A program made the translations under genes and the position numbers. A stretch of DNA of 34,222 nt from an uncultured Clostridia bacterium (GTDB lineage: Bacteria > Bacillota > Clostridia > Christensenellales > Aristaeellaceae): the NCBI GenBank assembly GCA_946536315.1, contig CAMNEH010000018.1, positions 1-34,222 of the forward strand, in the 5' to 3' direction. Shown here in pieces: positions 1 to 7,581 of the stretch. The notes below the pieces were generated by a model. The model saw only the letters and a program-made list of their open reading frames with translations. It made no database searches and had not been told where the DNA came from. The first letter of the stretch is position 1; the number at the start of each line of letters is the position of its first letter.

Positions 1-126
1 GTTGCACTTGCCTTGGAGTCGCCTCCACCAGCCGTTAGCTGGCATCCTTGCTCTGCGATGCTCGGACTTTCCTCATCTTCTGCCTCGCGGCAGAATCCGC
101 GGCTGTCCAACCGCCTTCCCCCTTCG
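1..126 (-). ncRNA. rnpB: RNase P RNA, 5' portion (cut by window edge)
   Basis: This is the catalytic RNA of ribonuclease P, which trims the 5' leader from pre-tRNAs. Read on the minus strand, the universal P4/CR-I element GAGGAAAGTCCG lies at 74-63. It is followed by GAGC, a GCCAGCTAACGGCTGG hairpin, a GGCGAC element and an AAGTGCAAC segment near the edge, in the order expected of bacterial type A RNase P RNA. The 5' end is inferred from the promoter just upstream and is uncertain by a few bases. The 3' two thirds lie outside the window. Short ORFs reading across this stretch on the plus strand are not believable as genes. Confidence 0.9.
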
Positions 127-132
127 CCTGAT

Positions 133-161
133 ATTGTACACCATTCCCTGCGGTTCGTCAA
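133..161 (-). promoter_or_regulatory. Promoter of rnpB
   Basis: On the minus strand a -35 TTGACG (161-156) is separated by exactly 17 bases from a -10 TACAAT (138-133). This is a near-consensus housekeeping sigma-70/SigA promoter. It predicts a start near position 126, just before the conserved RNase P core, as expected for a strongly transcribed stable RNA. Confidence 0.8.
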
Positions 162-216
162 GATTGACACTTTTACAAAAAATAATTCTGAAAAAATAGC
201 CTTTTTGATTTTTTTA

Positions 217-225
217 TGGTATACT
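217..225 (+). promoter_or_regulatory. Extended -10 promoter of the envelope block
   Basis: TGG-TATACT forms an extended -10 element (TGnTATAAT-like) after an AT-rich stretch. No convincing -35 lies at the usual distance, which extended -10 promoters can tolerate. It would give a leader of roughly 30 bases before the ATG at 265 and is divergent from the rnpB promoter. A second TATACT lies at 251-256 but lacks the TGn extension. Confidence 0.45.
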
Positions 226-264
226 CCTTTTCGGTATGCCTGTTTCTGGGTATACTACGGAGGG

Positions 265-1743
265 ATGCGTCTGACGAAGAAACGGCAGAACCAGAAAACA
301 ACTGACTTTGGCAGAAGAGGTCTGATGATTGGATCAGCCGTGCTCCTTTGCGCGTGCTGCATCGTGTCGGGGTTACTGCTTGTTCGCGGAAAGGATGGTG
401 CTGCCGCGCCGTCGAAGCTTGTTTATCCTGATCAGCCTCTCCCCCAGTATCGTTTTCATTTGCGCTGGATCGAATCCGACCGCGAGGTCGCTGTCAGCGA
501 GGAGATCGCCTTCACGCTGAATGAGACCGAAGAACTGGACCGTCTCTGCCTTCGCTGCCATGCTTCCGCTTATTTGTCCCTGGCAACTTCTCCTGTGGCG
601 ACGGACGACCTTATTCAGACGGCCTATCCAGATGGATTTGATGAAGCGGCGCTCATCCTGGAGGGGTGCTGGGTCAATGACCGTTTGACAGAGGCGCATA
701 TAGATTCCGCACAGCCTGAATTACTGTGGCTGAGAGCATCCATCTCGCCTGAGGAATCTACAAATGTGCTTCTACGCTTCCGATTGAAGCTGCCCACCTG
801 CGCGTCTCTGTTTGGATATTCGACCGACGCGCTCAGGCTGGTTCAGGTATTTCCTGTACTGGCCAGACGGGATACTGACGCGTGGGACACCGGCGTTCTG
901 ATGCCATACGCATCGCCACAAGGGATGGAGGCTTCCGACGTACAGATCACGACGGATTTCCCTGATGCATGGCAAGTGATTGCCGGCGCTTGCCGCGGTA
1001 CATACGATGTTTCCGTGCTGGCAATGCCTGTCAATACCGCTTCTGTCAGCGGGCGTGCCGGACACATCCGGATCGATGCTTTCAGCGCAGGGGCAGGCCG
1101 CGCTCAACAACTGCTGATGGCAGCGCAACGCATTTTGCCGATCTATGAGCGTCATTATGGACACCTGCCCTGGGATGAGGTCAGGATTGTCGCCCTGTCC
1201 ATTCCTGACACTGGCTGTTCATTTCCTGGTCTGATTCTGATCAATGATGAACTGGCGGATTCACAGGTCGAGCATGAGCTGGCCTATTGGCTGGCCGGCC
1301 AATGGTTCGGCAGCGTCATGTATATTGATGAAGTCCAGGACGCATGGCTGGTCCACGCCGCCAGGCAATGGGCCCGTCTGAGATATATCCAGGACGCGTA
1401 TGGCGCTGAAGAGGAACAATACTATCGGCGCCTGTGGACAGCGCTCCCGATGCAGGAGAATCTTCACGCCGCCGTAACACCCGGCATGAGCGCGGATGCG
1501 TTCCCAGACCTGGCGACATACCGCAGCGTCATGGACGGTCGTGCTGCAGCGATGCTGTACGCCGTGGACCTGATGCTGGACGGTCGTTTGGACGCTTTCC
1601 TTTCACATCTTGTTGCGTATTATTCATTTCAACGTGTCGGCAGAGCAGAATTCATCTCACAGGCACAGCAACTGTATGCCATCGATTGTTCGCCGCTGCT
1701 GACCGACTGGCTGGATACCCTGATGACGACTGAATCATCGTAA
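265..1743 (+). CDS. Membrane-anchored M1-peptidase-like protein, catalytic residues lost
   Basis: A 492-residue protein with a basic N-terminus and one membrane segment (about 19-41), followed by a large extracytoplasmic part that resembles the gluzincin M1 (aminopeptidase N) family. The zinc region reads HELAY...GQWFGS around residues 337-350. H337 and E338 are present, but the second zinc histidine is Tyr341, with extra residues before QWFG. The region that normally supplies the third ligand (WLxEG) reads WLVHA at 361-365, and the GxMEN-like loop reads TGCSFPGL near 316-323. I infer a non-catalytic, scaffold-like relative. The reading frame is open far upstream, so the start is uncertain. 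I chose the ATG at 265 because it gives a normal N-in membrane anchor, but GGAGGG abuts it. The ATG at 325 has AGAGG at better spacing and would shorten the cytoplasmic tail. The next gene follows after 18 bases. Confidence 0.75.
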   Translation: MRLTKKRQNQKTTDFGRRGLMIGSAVLLCACCIVSGLLLVRGKDGAAAPSKLVYPDQPLPQYRFHLRWIESDREVAVSEEIAFTLNETEELDRLCLRCHASAYLSLATSPVATDDLIQTAYPDGFDEAALILEGCWVNDRLTEAHIDSAQPELLWLRASISPEESTNVLLRFRLKLPTCASLFGYSTDALRLVQVFPVLARRDTDAWDTGVLMPYASPQGMEASDVQITTDFPDAWQVIAGACRGTYDVSVLAMPVNTASVSGRAGHIRIDAFSAGAGRAQQLLMAAQRILPIYERHYGHLPWDEVRIVALSIPDTGCSFPGLILINDELADSQVEHELAYWLAGQWFGSVMYIDEVQDAWLVHAARQWARLRYIQDAYGAEEEQYYRRLWTALPMQENLHAAVTPGMSADAFPDLATYRSVMDGRAAAMLYAVDLMLDGRLDAFLSHLVAYYSFQRVGRAEFISQAQQLYAIDCSPLLTDWLDTLMTTESS

Positions 1744-1761
1744 AGGAGACTGATTTCCATT

Positions 1762-2874
1762 ATGAACAAGCGTGAATGCTGTGTGCTGATCCCGTCCCTT
1801 GACCCGGATGAAAAGCTGACTGCATATGTTGAGGATCTGATTGCAGCGCAGTATGGCCTGGTGTTGGTGATCGACGACGGATCGGGACCGGAATACCAGC
1901 GCATTTTTGAGGATATCGACGACAGGCCGGGCTGTAAAGTGCTGCATCACGAGGTCAACCGTGGAAAAGGCGCGGCGCTGCGCACAGGCTTTGCCTATGT
2001 TCTGGAACATACTGTGCTTTCAGGCGTCATCACGGCGGATTCGGACGGTCAGCATACCGTCAGTGACACTTTGCGGCTGACAGAACAGCTGAAACCGGAC
2101 GTGAAGGAGCTACTGCTCGGTTCACGGGATTTCTCCCGTCATTCCACGCAGGTTCCCCCACGCTCGAAGTTCGGCAACAGGACGACATCGGCCATTTTCG
2201 CCCTGCTGTATGGACGATATCTTCCGGACACGCAGACCGGTCTGCGCGGAATGAACCGCGCGATGCTGAAAGACTGTCTGGAAATTACCGGCGATCGTTT
2301 CGAGTATGAAATGAATCAGCTGATCTGGTGTTCGCGTCACCATGTGCCGATGACGGTCGTGCCCATAGAGACGATTTATCACGAAGAAAACAAAGGCACG
2401 CACTTTCATCCTCTGCGGGATTCATGGAGGATTTACAAGCTGATCCTTGGAAGCTTTCTCAAATTCACCTCGGCGTCCATCATCTGTTTTCTGGTGGACA
2501 TCATCCTGTTCAATTTGATGAAAAACATCCCCGCACTGGCGGAATTGGAGATGAACACGCCCTGGCTGCGCGCAATCAGCTGGAGTGAGGAACCGATTCT
2601 GCTGGCCACCGTCATCGCTCGTGTGATTTCCGCCTCGCTCAATTTTGTGCTGAATAAAAACCTGGTATTTGATATCAAAAACAGCCACGGCGCTGTGTGG
2701 CGGTACGTCGTGCTCTGCGTTGCCATCATGCTGATTTCCGGCGTTGCAGTCAGCGCGCTGCATGCGATGACAGGCGTGAATTCCGGTGTGATCAAGATCA
2801 TCGTTGACTTGCTGCTGTTTTTTCTCAACTACCGTATTCAGCGAAATTGGGTGTTCAAACAGGAAAACACCTGA
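1762..2874 (+). CDS. GT2 glycosyltransferase fused to a GtrA-like membrane domain
   Basis: A 370-residue two-domain protein. Residues 5-225 are a GT-A fold, family 2 transferase of the DPM1/polyprenyl-phosphate sugar synthase type, with the nucleotide-binding DDG at 38-40, DSDGQH at 93-98 (metal and sugar-nucleotide site) and a QTGLRG segment at 158-163. Residues 230-366 form a GtrA/DPMS-like domain with four predicted membrane helices and the family's NFxLNKxxVF motif near 294-303. Such proteins load a sugar from a nucleotide donor onto a lipid phosphate and may help flip it for cell-surface glycosylation. The sugar cannot be told from sequence. An AAAGGAG overlaps the preceding stop codon, so the gene is probably co-transcribed with the M1-like gene. 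Confidence 0.88.
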   Translation: MNKRECCVLIPSLDPDEKLTAYVEDLIAAQYGLVLVIDDGSGPEYQRIFEDIDDRPGCKVLHHEVNRGKGAALRTGFAYVLEHTVLSGVITADSDGQHTVSDTLRLTEQLKPDVKELLLGSRDFSRHSTQVPPRSKFGNRTTSAIFALLYGRYLPDTQTGLRGMNRAMLKDCLEITGDRFEYEMNQLIWCSRHHVPMTVVPIETIYHEENKGTHFHPLRDSWRIYKLILGSFLKFTSASIICFLVDIILFNLMKNIPALAELEMNTPWLRAISWSEEPILLATVIARVISASLNFVLNKNLVFDIKNSHGAVWRYVVLCVAIMLISGVAVSALHAMTGVNSGVIKIIVDLLLFFLNYRIQRNWVFKQENT

Positions 2875-2902
2875 TGGCGAACGCTTTAATTCTGCTCGAC
2901 CG

Positions 2903-2959
2903 GGAATGGGTAATCCCACGGCACCATTCCATACAACACTGCCGGCTGCCGTACCGGCA
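2903..2959 (+). other. Two tandem small hairpins between genes
   Basis: GGAATGG (2903-2909) pairs perfectly with CCATTCC (2924-2930), and TGCCGG (2940-2945) pairs with CCGGCA (2954-2959). Neither is followed by a T-run, so they are not classical terminators. They end two bases before the GGAGGT of the next gene and could affect its translation or mark a processing site. Confidence 0.3.
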
Positions 2960-2970
2960 TGGAGGTTAAT

Positions 2971-3975
2971 ATGAAACTGACGATCCGGATTGTCTTATGG
3001 ACGCTGTGCGCGCTCCTCGTGCTGCTGCTGCCCTTCACTATCTCCTCCCCGCAAATTCTGGAGGATGCCCGATGGGAATTCACCGATCGGCTGGACAGCG
3101 AAAGCGGAGCGTTCCGCTGGCTGAATACCGCCTATGCCGAAGACGAATGGGAAGACGCCGCCCCGGCCTATGAGCTGCCAATCGACCGTTCCCCCGGCAT
3201 GAAGCCTAATCCCGCATGCTTCACCGAGGATACATATGAAGATGAAAGCATCAGCGTACGCATGGAAACCATTGAAGAAGACGGCGTCATCTGGCGTGTT
3301 GCGTGGGTGAACATTGCGTCGCCGACGCAGCTGCGCACCGATTTCTACGCGAAGAATATTAAGAGTGATAAGGGCTATGGTTTTGTGACGAAAATGGCGC
3401 AAGAGCACAACGCCGTAGTCGCCATGAACGGCTCCGCCTTCACCCGCAGCGCCAGCCTGCATTCTTATGAGATTCGCATGGGCATCGTGCGTCAGACAAA
3501 AACCAACAAAAAATATGATATCCTGATGACGGATGAAAACGCCGACTTCCATGTGTTTGTGAAGTCAGAAGGCGCTGATTCGTTTGAAAAGGACACCGGA
3601 CACCAGATCATCAACGCTTTTATGTTCGGACCGGCGCTGGTCAAAGACGGCCAAGTGCTTGACATTCCGAAGGATTACGCAAATTACGCTTCTACATCGA
3701 AGAACCCACGCGCCGCGATCGGTCAGACTGACAGGCTGAGCTACGTGATGGTCGTGGCGGATGGGCGCGGCAATTCCGGCAGCACCGGTTGTACGCTTCA
3801 GGAGCTTGCGGATTTCATGGGACAATTGGGCTGTGAACAGGCTTATAACCTTGACGGCGGCAATTCCTCCATCCTGATTTTCAACAATGAAGTGTATAAC
3901 CATAAGGCCCAGGAAAGAGACATCAACGATTTTATTTATTTCGCGACCGCGGTGCCTGAGGAGGCCTGGCAATGA
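2971..3975 (+). CDS. Phosphodiester glycosidase (NAGPA domain) family exported protein
   Basis: A 334-residue protein with a hydrophobic N-terminal segment (about 5-26) that acts as a signal or anchor. The NAGPA-type domain spans about 95-328: AVVAMNGSAF at 148-157, GPALVKDG at 220-227, NPRAAIGQ at 245-252 and the family hallmark YNLDGGNSS at 292-300. The family includes the eukaryotic uncovering enzyme that removes GlcNAc from a mannose-6-phosphate diester, and bacterial exported proteins (YngK/NagPA type) acting on surface glycans or wall teichoic-type polymers. The true substrate is unknown. An in-frame ATG at 2959 exists, but GGAGGT at 2961-2966 sits 4 bases before the ATG at 2971, so I use that. 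Its stop overlaps the next start (ATGA). Confidence 0.87.
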   Translation: MKLTIRIVLWTLCALLVLLLPFTISSPQILEDARWEFTDRLDSESGAFRWLNTAYAEDEWEDAAPAYELPIDRSPGMKPNPACFTEDTYEDESISVRMETIEEDGVIWRVAWVNIASPTQLRTDFYAKNIKSDKGYGFVTKMAQEHNAVVAMNGSAFTRSASLHSYEIRMGIVRQTKTNKKYDILMTDENADFHVFVKSEGADSFEKDTGHQIINAFMFGPALVKDGQVLDIPKDYANYASTSKNPRAAIGQTDRLSYVMVVADGRGNSGSTGCTLQELADFMGQLGCEQAYNLDGGNSSILIFNNEVYNHKAQERDINDFIYFATAVPEEAWQ

Positions 3976-4934
3976 CCATTTTGCGTGAGGACGCTGCCAT
4001 CACCCAGGTATTCGGCGTCTCTGTATATCAGTTCGGTCTTTGGGTCGCGCTGGGCGCCTTGCTGGCCGTGGGGATTCTGGTTTTGCTTGCGCTGCACAGA
4101 AAAGCCCCCGCTTCCGAGGCCGCGCTGGAGGCGGTGCTTTGCCTTGGCCTTGGGCTGGTGATGTCCCGGCTCTTCTTTGGGGTGATGGACGCCACGCTGG
4201 GACAGGTGATGCCCCTCTGGGCGATGACACGGCTGAACACCGGCGGGTACTCACTTTATGGCGCGCTGGCCGGCGCTTGTCTCGGAATGTGGATCACCGC
4301 GCGGGTAACGCGCGGGAGTACGGCCGTTCATCTTGACGCGCTTGCGCCGGCGTTCATGATTTTCACGGCATTCGAGCGTTTCGCGGAGCAGTATATAGAG
4401 GAATTTGGCCTGAGCCGGGGTCTGGTCACATCGTTGTTTGCGCATCCCTGGATTGCGGTCGCCGATGACTATGACACCTGGTTCCTGATGACATGGCGCA
4501 TTGAATGCGCCATCGCGCTGATTCTGTTTGTGATCCTGCTGATCGACGCGTTCAGGAAGCATCGCCCCGGCCACACGTTTTTCAAGATGATGCTGCTGTT
4601 CGGCGGCACTCAAATCATCATGGAAAGTCTGCGGTATGACCAGCACATGACCATCCGAAGCTTTGTGCGCATGGAGCAGGTCCTTTCCATGGTGCTGCTC
4701 GGAACGGCGCTGATCATTCTGGCGGTTCGCAGATTGCGGTCCGCTGGCTCGAACCGCGCCCTGCCAATTGCCGCGCTCGTATCCATCCCGGTCGTTACCG
4801 GGCTGGCGGTCGCGATTGAATTTATGATCGACCGCACGGATATCAGCCGGATCCTGCTGTACATTGTGTTCATCGCGCTGGTAGCAGTGCCTGTGACGCT
4901 GGGATTCAGACTGCTGAAGGAGGACAGGGCATGA
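3972..4934 (+). CDS. Divergent prolipoprotein diacylglyceryl transferase (Lgt)-like membrane protein
   Basis: A 320-residue polytopic membrane protein with about seven to eight hydrophobic segments. Its order of motifs resembles Lgt: GGYSLYGALAG at 91-101 (Lgt GGxxxH/YGGLxG), then ERFAEQYIEE at 135-144 where Lgt has GRxGNFxNGE, and MESLRYDQ at 217-224 where Lgt has EFxRxxD. The Arg positions (R136, R221) are kept, but the signature Gly-Asn-Phe-x-Asn is gone. Lgt moves diacylglycerol from phosphatidylglycerol to the lipobox cysteine. Whether this relative does so is doubtful, and it could act on another lipid or polymer. The start overlaps the upstream stop (ATGA) with GAGGAGG 7 bases ahead, so it is made with the glycosidase. 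A standard lgt may exist elsewhere in the genome. Confidence 0.72.
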   Translation: MTILREDAAITQVFGVSVYQFGLWVALGALLAVGILVLLALHRKAPASEAALEAVLCLGLGLVMSRLFFGVMDATLGQVMPLWAMTRLNTGGYSLYGALAGACLGMWITARVTRGSTAVHLDALAPAFMIFTAFERFAEQYIEEFGLSRGLVTSLFAHPWIAVADDYDTWFLMTWRIECAIALILFVILLIDAFRKHRPGHTFFKMMLLFGGTQIIMESLRYDQHMTIRSFVRMEQVLSMVLLGTALIILAVRRLRSAGSNRALPIAALVSIPVVTGLAVAIEFMIDRTDISRILLYIVFIALVAVPVTLGFRLLKEDRA

Positions 4935-5137
4935 CGCAGGAGCAAATTGCGCGCATCAATGAGCTCGCGCGCCTTGGCAGAGAACGGCCGCTAACAGAAG
5001 CCGAGAGTGAAGAGCAGCGCGTCCTGAGGCGCCGGTATATCGACGAATTCAAAGCCAATGTGAAATCCGTTCTCGATCATACTTATATTCAGGAACCGGA
5101 CGGGAGCAAGCGCCCGCTGCGTCCAAGAAAACCATAA
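4931..5137 (+). CDS. DUF896 (YnzC/UPF0291) family small protein
   Basis: A 68-residue soluble, charged protein. The pattern I-x-RINELA, LTEAE, E-E-Q-x-x-L-R-x-x-Y and the run leading to a PDG near residues 56-58 are those of the DUF896 family (B. subtilis YnzC, YneB-region proteins), a short two-helix protein of Bacillota with no settled role. In B. subtilis some members belong to the SOS-linked yneA operon, but nothing here shows SOS control. It is translationally coupled to the Lgt-like gene (ATGA overlap) and has its own AAGGAGG 7 bases upstream. Confidence 0.88.
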   Translation: MTQEQIARINELARLGRERPLTEAESEEQRVLRRRYIDEFKANVKSVLDHTYIQEPDGSKRPLRPRKP

Positions 5138-5182
5138 TTTTTTTATCTGACCGGGATAAAATCGGAAGGGAACAACGTCAAT

Positions 5183-5698
5183 ATGAATGAGCGGGAATCC
5201 TATGAGGGGAACCGTCCGCCCATGTCCTATTACGACGGACTGTACCGGGATTACGCGACTCAGATGCTGAGGATGTGCCTGTACTATCTCGGCAACCGTG
5301 AACAGGCGGAAGACTGTGTGCAGGATGTGTTTGTACGGCTGATAACATCCGGCGTATTCATCACCCCTGGTAACGAGCAGAAGTACCTGCTGAAATCCTC
5401 CGTCAACCGATGCCGGGATATGTGGCGGAACAGCTGGCTGAAACGCACGGTGCTTGGCAGTCCTGCGCTGGAACTGATCCCTGCGCCGAACGAGATCGAC
5501 GACGCCGAGAAAAAGCTGGACCTCATGCGCTCCATCGGACATCTGAGGGTGGAATACCGCGAAGTGCTCCTGTTGTTCTACTATCAAAACTGTACCATCG
5601 AGCAGATCGCGGAGATACTGAGTATCCCGTGCGGAACGGTTTCCAGCCGCCTGACACGCGGAAGGGAAAAACTCAGACAAATGCTGGAAAGGAAGTGA
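5183..5698 (+). CDS. ECF-type RNA polymerase sigma factor
   Basis: A 171-residue sigma-70 family protein of the short extracytoplasmic-function class. Sigma region 2 lies at about 18-85 (Y-x-x-x-M-L-R, then QAEDCVQDVFVRL at 41-53, the -10 recognition helix). Sigma region 4 lies at about 113-168, with a helix-turn-helix TIEQIAEILSIPCGTVSSRLTRGREKL spread over 138-164. There is no region 1 or 3. It directs RNA polymerase to a small regulon under an extracytoplasmic or redox cue. The next gene, 8 bases downstream, is a membrane protein positioned like an anti-sigma factor. The ATG has GGAAGGG 12 bases upstream, a long spacing. The ATG at 5223 is an alternative that would keep region 2 intact. 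Confidence 0.9.
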   Translation: MNERESYEGNRPPMSYYDGLYRDYATQMLRMCLYYLGNREQAEDCVQDVFVRLITSGVFITPGNEQKYLLKSSVNRCRDMWRNSWLKRTVLGSPALELIPAPNEIDDAEKKLDLMRSIGHLRVEYREVLLLFYYQNCTIEQIAEILSIPCGTVSSRLTRGREKLRQMLERK

Positions 5699-5705
5699 AT
5701 CGCCC

Positions 5706-6620
5706 GTGACATTGGAAGAACAACTGAATCACCTGCCGGAAACCGCCAATGAACTGGCATCCGATGTCATTGCGGATGAGCACTTACTCACACGCATCCG
5801 GATGCGCGCCGCCGCGCCGCTTCAAAAACATCGGGTCACGTGGCGCGTCGCCGTGCCGGCGGTTGCGGCGGCCGCCGTTCTCCTTGTACTGCTGACAGTG
5901 CCACAGCGTGACTTCTCCGTCATGCCGCATATTGAAAACCTTTCGGCCGGCAACGCCGGGACCATTCCCCAGCCATCTACGAGGGCGGATCTGCCGGCGG
6001 GAAGTGTCACGCTCGAAAGCAGCGGCAATGTCCCCGCTTTCCGTAATATCTGGGCTGGGAACTCCGAAGCTTCGTTCCCCATGGTGCTCGATAACGGGAA
6101 ATATTATCGCCTTCTTTCCACCCCCAGGAACCTGAATGAAAAACAGCTCGGGAACGCCATCGGAACCGTCACGATGCTCACCTCTGAAATGAACGGACAG
6201 GGCCTCTGCTCCAATACGGTCCTGCAGGGAGAAAACGTTTGGCAGGTTCGCGGTATGGGCGACGCGGTCGTGGCTGCCAGAATCGACGGTTCACTGCGCG
6301 TTTTTCAGCGCGTCACCGCCGGAAACGCCGGACAGATTCCTGCGAGGCTGTCCGAATTCATGACCGCATCCAACGTCGCAGAATTAAGCCTGTCTGGGGT
6401 CGGACGCATTCAAAACGCGCAAAAAGCGCAGGAGCTCCTCAGTCTGCTGCTCAATTCTGCCAGCTATGTCAGCGGCAGCTGCGCGCGGTCGGGCCAGGTA
6501 CTCCACATTGTATATCAGAACGGTATCACGCTTCAGCTGTATGTCAGCGGCAACACCTGCTCCTCCTGCGGTACCTGGTCCTGCCCGGCGTTTTTCGATC
6601 AATTTCAACAATCCCTATGA
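5706..6620 (+). CDS. Probable membrane-anchored anti-sigma partner with C-terminal cysteine cluster
   Basis: A 304-residue protein starting at GTG, with AAAGGAAG 8 bases upstream. Residues 1-44 are cytoplasmic and charged, 46-66 form one Ala/Val/Leu-rich membrane helix, and the rest is predicted outside. That topology, and its position directly after an ECF sigma gene, suggest an anti-sigma factor, though no ZAS zinc motif (HxxxCxxC) is visible. The C-terminal part is a compact domain with Cys259 and a cluster C285-x2-C288-x4-C293, which could form disulfides or bind metal outside the cell. I do not recognise the C-terminal domain. It may instead be a lipid- or ligand-sensing partner rather than a direct sigma binder. 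Confidence 0.7.
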   Translation: MTLEEQLNHLPETANELASDVIADEHLLTRIRMRAAAPLQKHRVTWRVAVPAVAAAAVLLVLLTVPQRDFSVMPHIENLSAGNAGTIPQPSTRADLPAGSVTLESSGNVPAFRNIWAGNSEASFPMVLDNGKYYRLLSTPRNLNEKQLGNAIGTVTMLTSEMNGQGLCSNTVLQGENVWQVRGMGDAVVAARIDGSLRVFQRVTAGNAGQIPARLSEFMTASNVAELSLSGVGRIQNAQKAQELLSLLLNSASYVSGSCARSGQVLHIVYQNGITLQLYVSGNTCSSCGTWSCPAFFDQFQQSL

Positions 6621-6629
6621 GGAGAATGC

Positions 6630-7070
6630 ATGCGTAAAACGGTTTTACTATCGATCACCGGTTTCAGTAAGACGAACGGCATCCCGGACGATGTGATCCG
6701 GATGTTCACGACGGGCTTTCTGAGCGGCGACGGCGATACGTGGAAGCTGCGCTACAGCGAAACGTCCCCCGACGACGTCAAAGATAAAAACCACATCACG
6801 CTCACGCTGAGCAAGGGCACGATCACGATGACTAACAGCCAGGCCAAAGGCGCGGACATGGTTTTTGTGCGCGGCAGCCGCTATCAGGGGGTCTATCGGA
6901 CGCCGTACGGCAATCTGGATATGGCTGTTTTTCCCAGTGTGGTCAATTACCGCATCGGCCAGAATTCCGGTGAAATCAACCTGAGCTATCAGCTCGATTT
7001 CGACGGACAATACGCATCGGATCACGAGCTTCACATCATGTATGCGGATAAATCCGGCACGCGTCATTGA
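6630..7070 (+). CDS. DUF1934 (YwiB-like) beta-barrel protein
   Basis: A 146-residue protein whose features match DUF1934, a calycin-like small beta barrel common in Bacillota: an N-terminal strand (KTVLLSITG), an early TWKLRYSET segment, an ITLTLSKGTITMTN strand pair, a GxYxTPYGxLDMAVFP core (about 92-107) and a final INLSYQLDFDG strand. The function is unknown, and the fold suggests binding of a small hydrophobic ligand. A GAGGAG lies just ahead of the ATG. The 3' end overlaps the next gene by 29 bases. Confidence 0.85.
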   Translation: MRKTVLLSITGFSKTNGIPDDVIRMFTTGFLSGDGDTWKLRYSETSPDDVKDKNHITLTLSKGTITMTNSQAKGADMVFVRGSRYQGVYRTPYGNLDMAVFPSVVNYRIGQNSGEINLSYQLDFDGQYASDHELHIMYADKSGTRH

Positions 7071-7581
7071 GTCGCTCAGACAGGCTCTCTTCTTCGAATT
7101 GGGAGACGGCGTCATGCTGCGGCGCTCGAGAGATCACAGCGCGCTGTTTGTGACGGACGCGCTCCGGCGAACGGATACCCCACAGATTGTGATGGACCGC
7201 CTGATGTCCAACGGCCAGTGGCAATGCGCCTCTGTCGGCCGTCATATGCTGCTGATCGACCCTTCCCCCGCGCTTTGGCGGCGGATCATGGACATCGCGC
7301 CGCACGCGCATGATCTCCCGGATCATATCGTGCGCACGTATCCGTTTCTCGTCTCCTGCGCGCGGCGTGTCTGTCAGGTGCCCATCCCTTTCATGAATCA
7401 GCCTGTCACGGCGCTGCGGCATACGCTCATCCGCCTGGAGGAAAATGCGCTGGCGCAATTACAGGACGAGCTTCCAGAGATGGTCGCCGTTCTCCAGCGC
7501 CAGCACAAGCCGTTGCCTGAAGCGGCTGGGCACTATATTCTGTATCATCTTGAACAAATCAAGGAGTCGTCATCATGCTGA
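7042..7581 (+). CDS. Unrecognised 179-residue protein
   Basis: I cannot assign a family. The protein is soluble, Arg- and His-rich and mixed alpha/beta, with a helical N-terminus (ARVIESLRQALFF), a strand-rich middle around RHMLLIDPSPALW (69-81) and a helical C-terminus. Cys residues lie at about 63, 112, 116 and 179, with no obvious metal motif. Its frame is the only open one across 7070-7575, it sits between two clear genes in the same direction and overlaps both (29 bases upstream, 7 downstream), so it is likely real. The ATG at 7042 lacks a good ribosome site. An in-frame ATG at 7114 has GGGAG 8 bases upstream, but starting there would drop a conserved-looking helix. Confidence 0.7.
   Translation: MRINPARVIESLRQALFFELGDGVMLRRSRDHSALFVTDALRRTDTPQIVMDRLMSNGQWQCASVGRHMLLIDPSPALWRRIMDIAPHAHDLPDHIVRTYPFLVSCARRVCQVPIPFMNQPVTALRHTLIRLEENALAQLQDELPEMVAVLQRQHKPLPEAAGHYILYHLEQIKESSSC

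Noticed and set aside
2-199. Short plus-strand ORF at the window start, and the far-upstream extension of the M1-like frame
   Set aside because: Both read across the rnpB RNA and its promoter, so the open frame there is chance.
5099-5149. GGACG...CGTCC pairing followed later by seven T, as a terminator after DUF896
   Set aside because: The T-run is about 20 bases away from the stem and the pairing lies inside the coding region.
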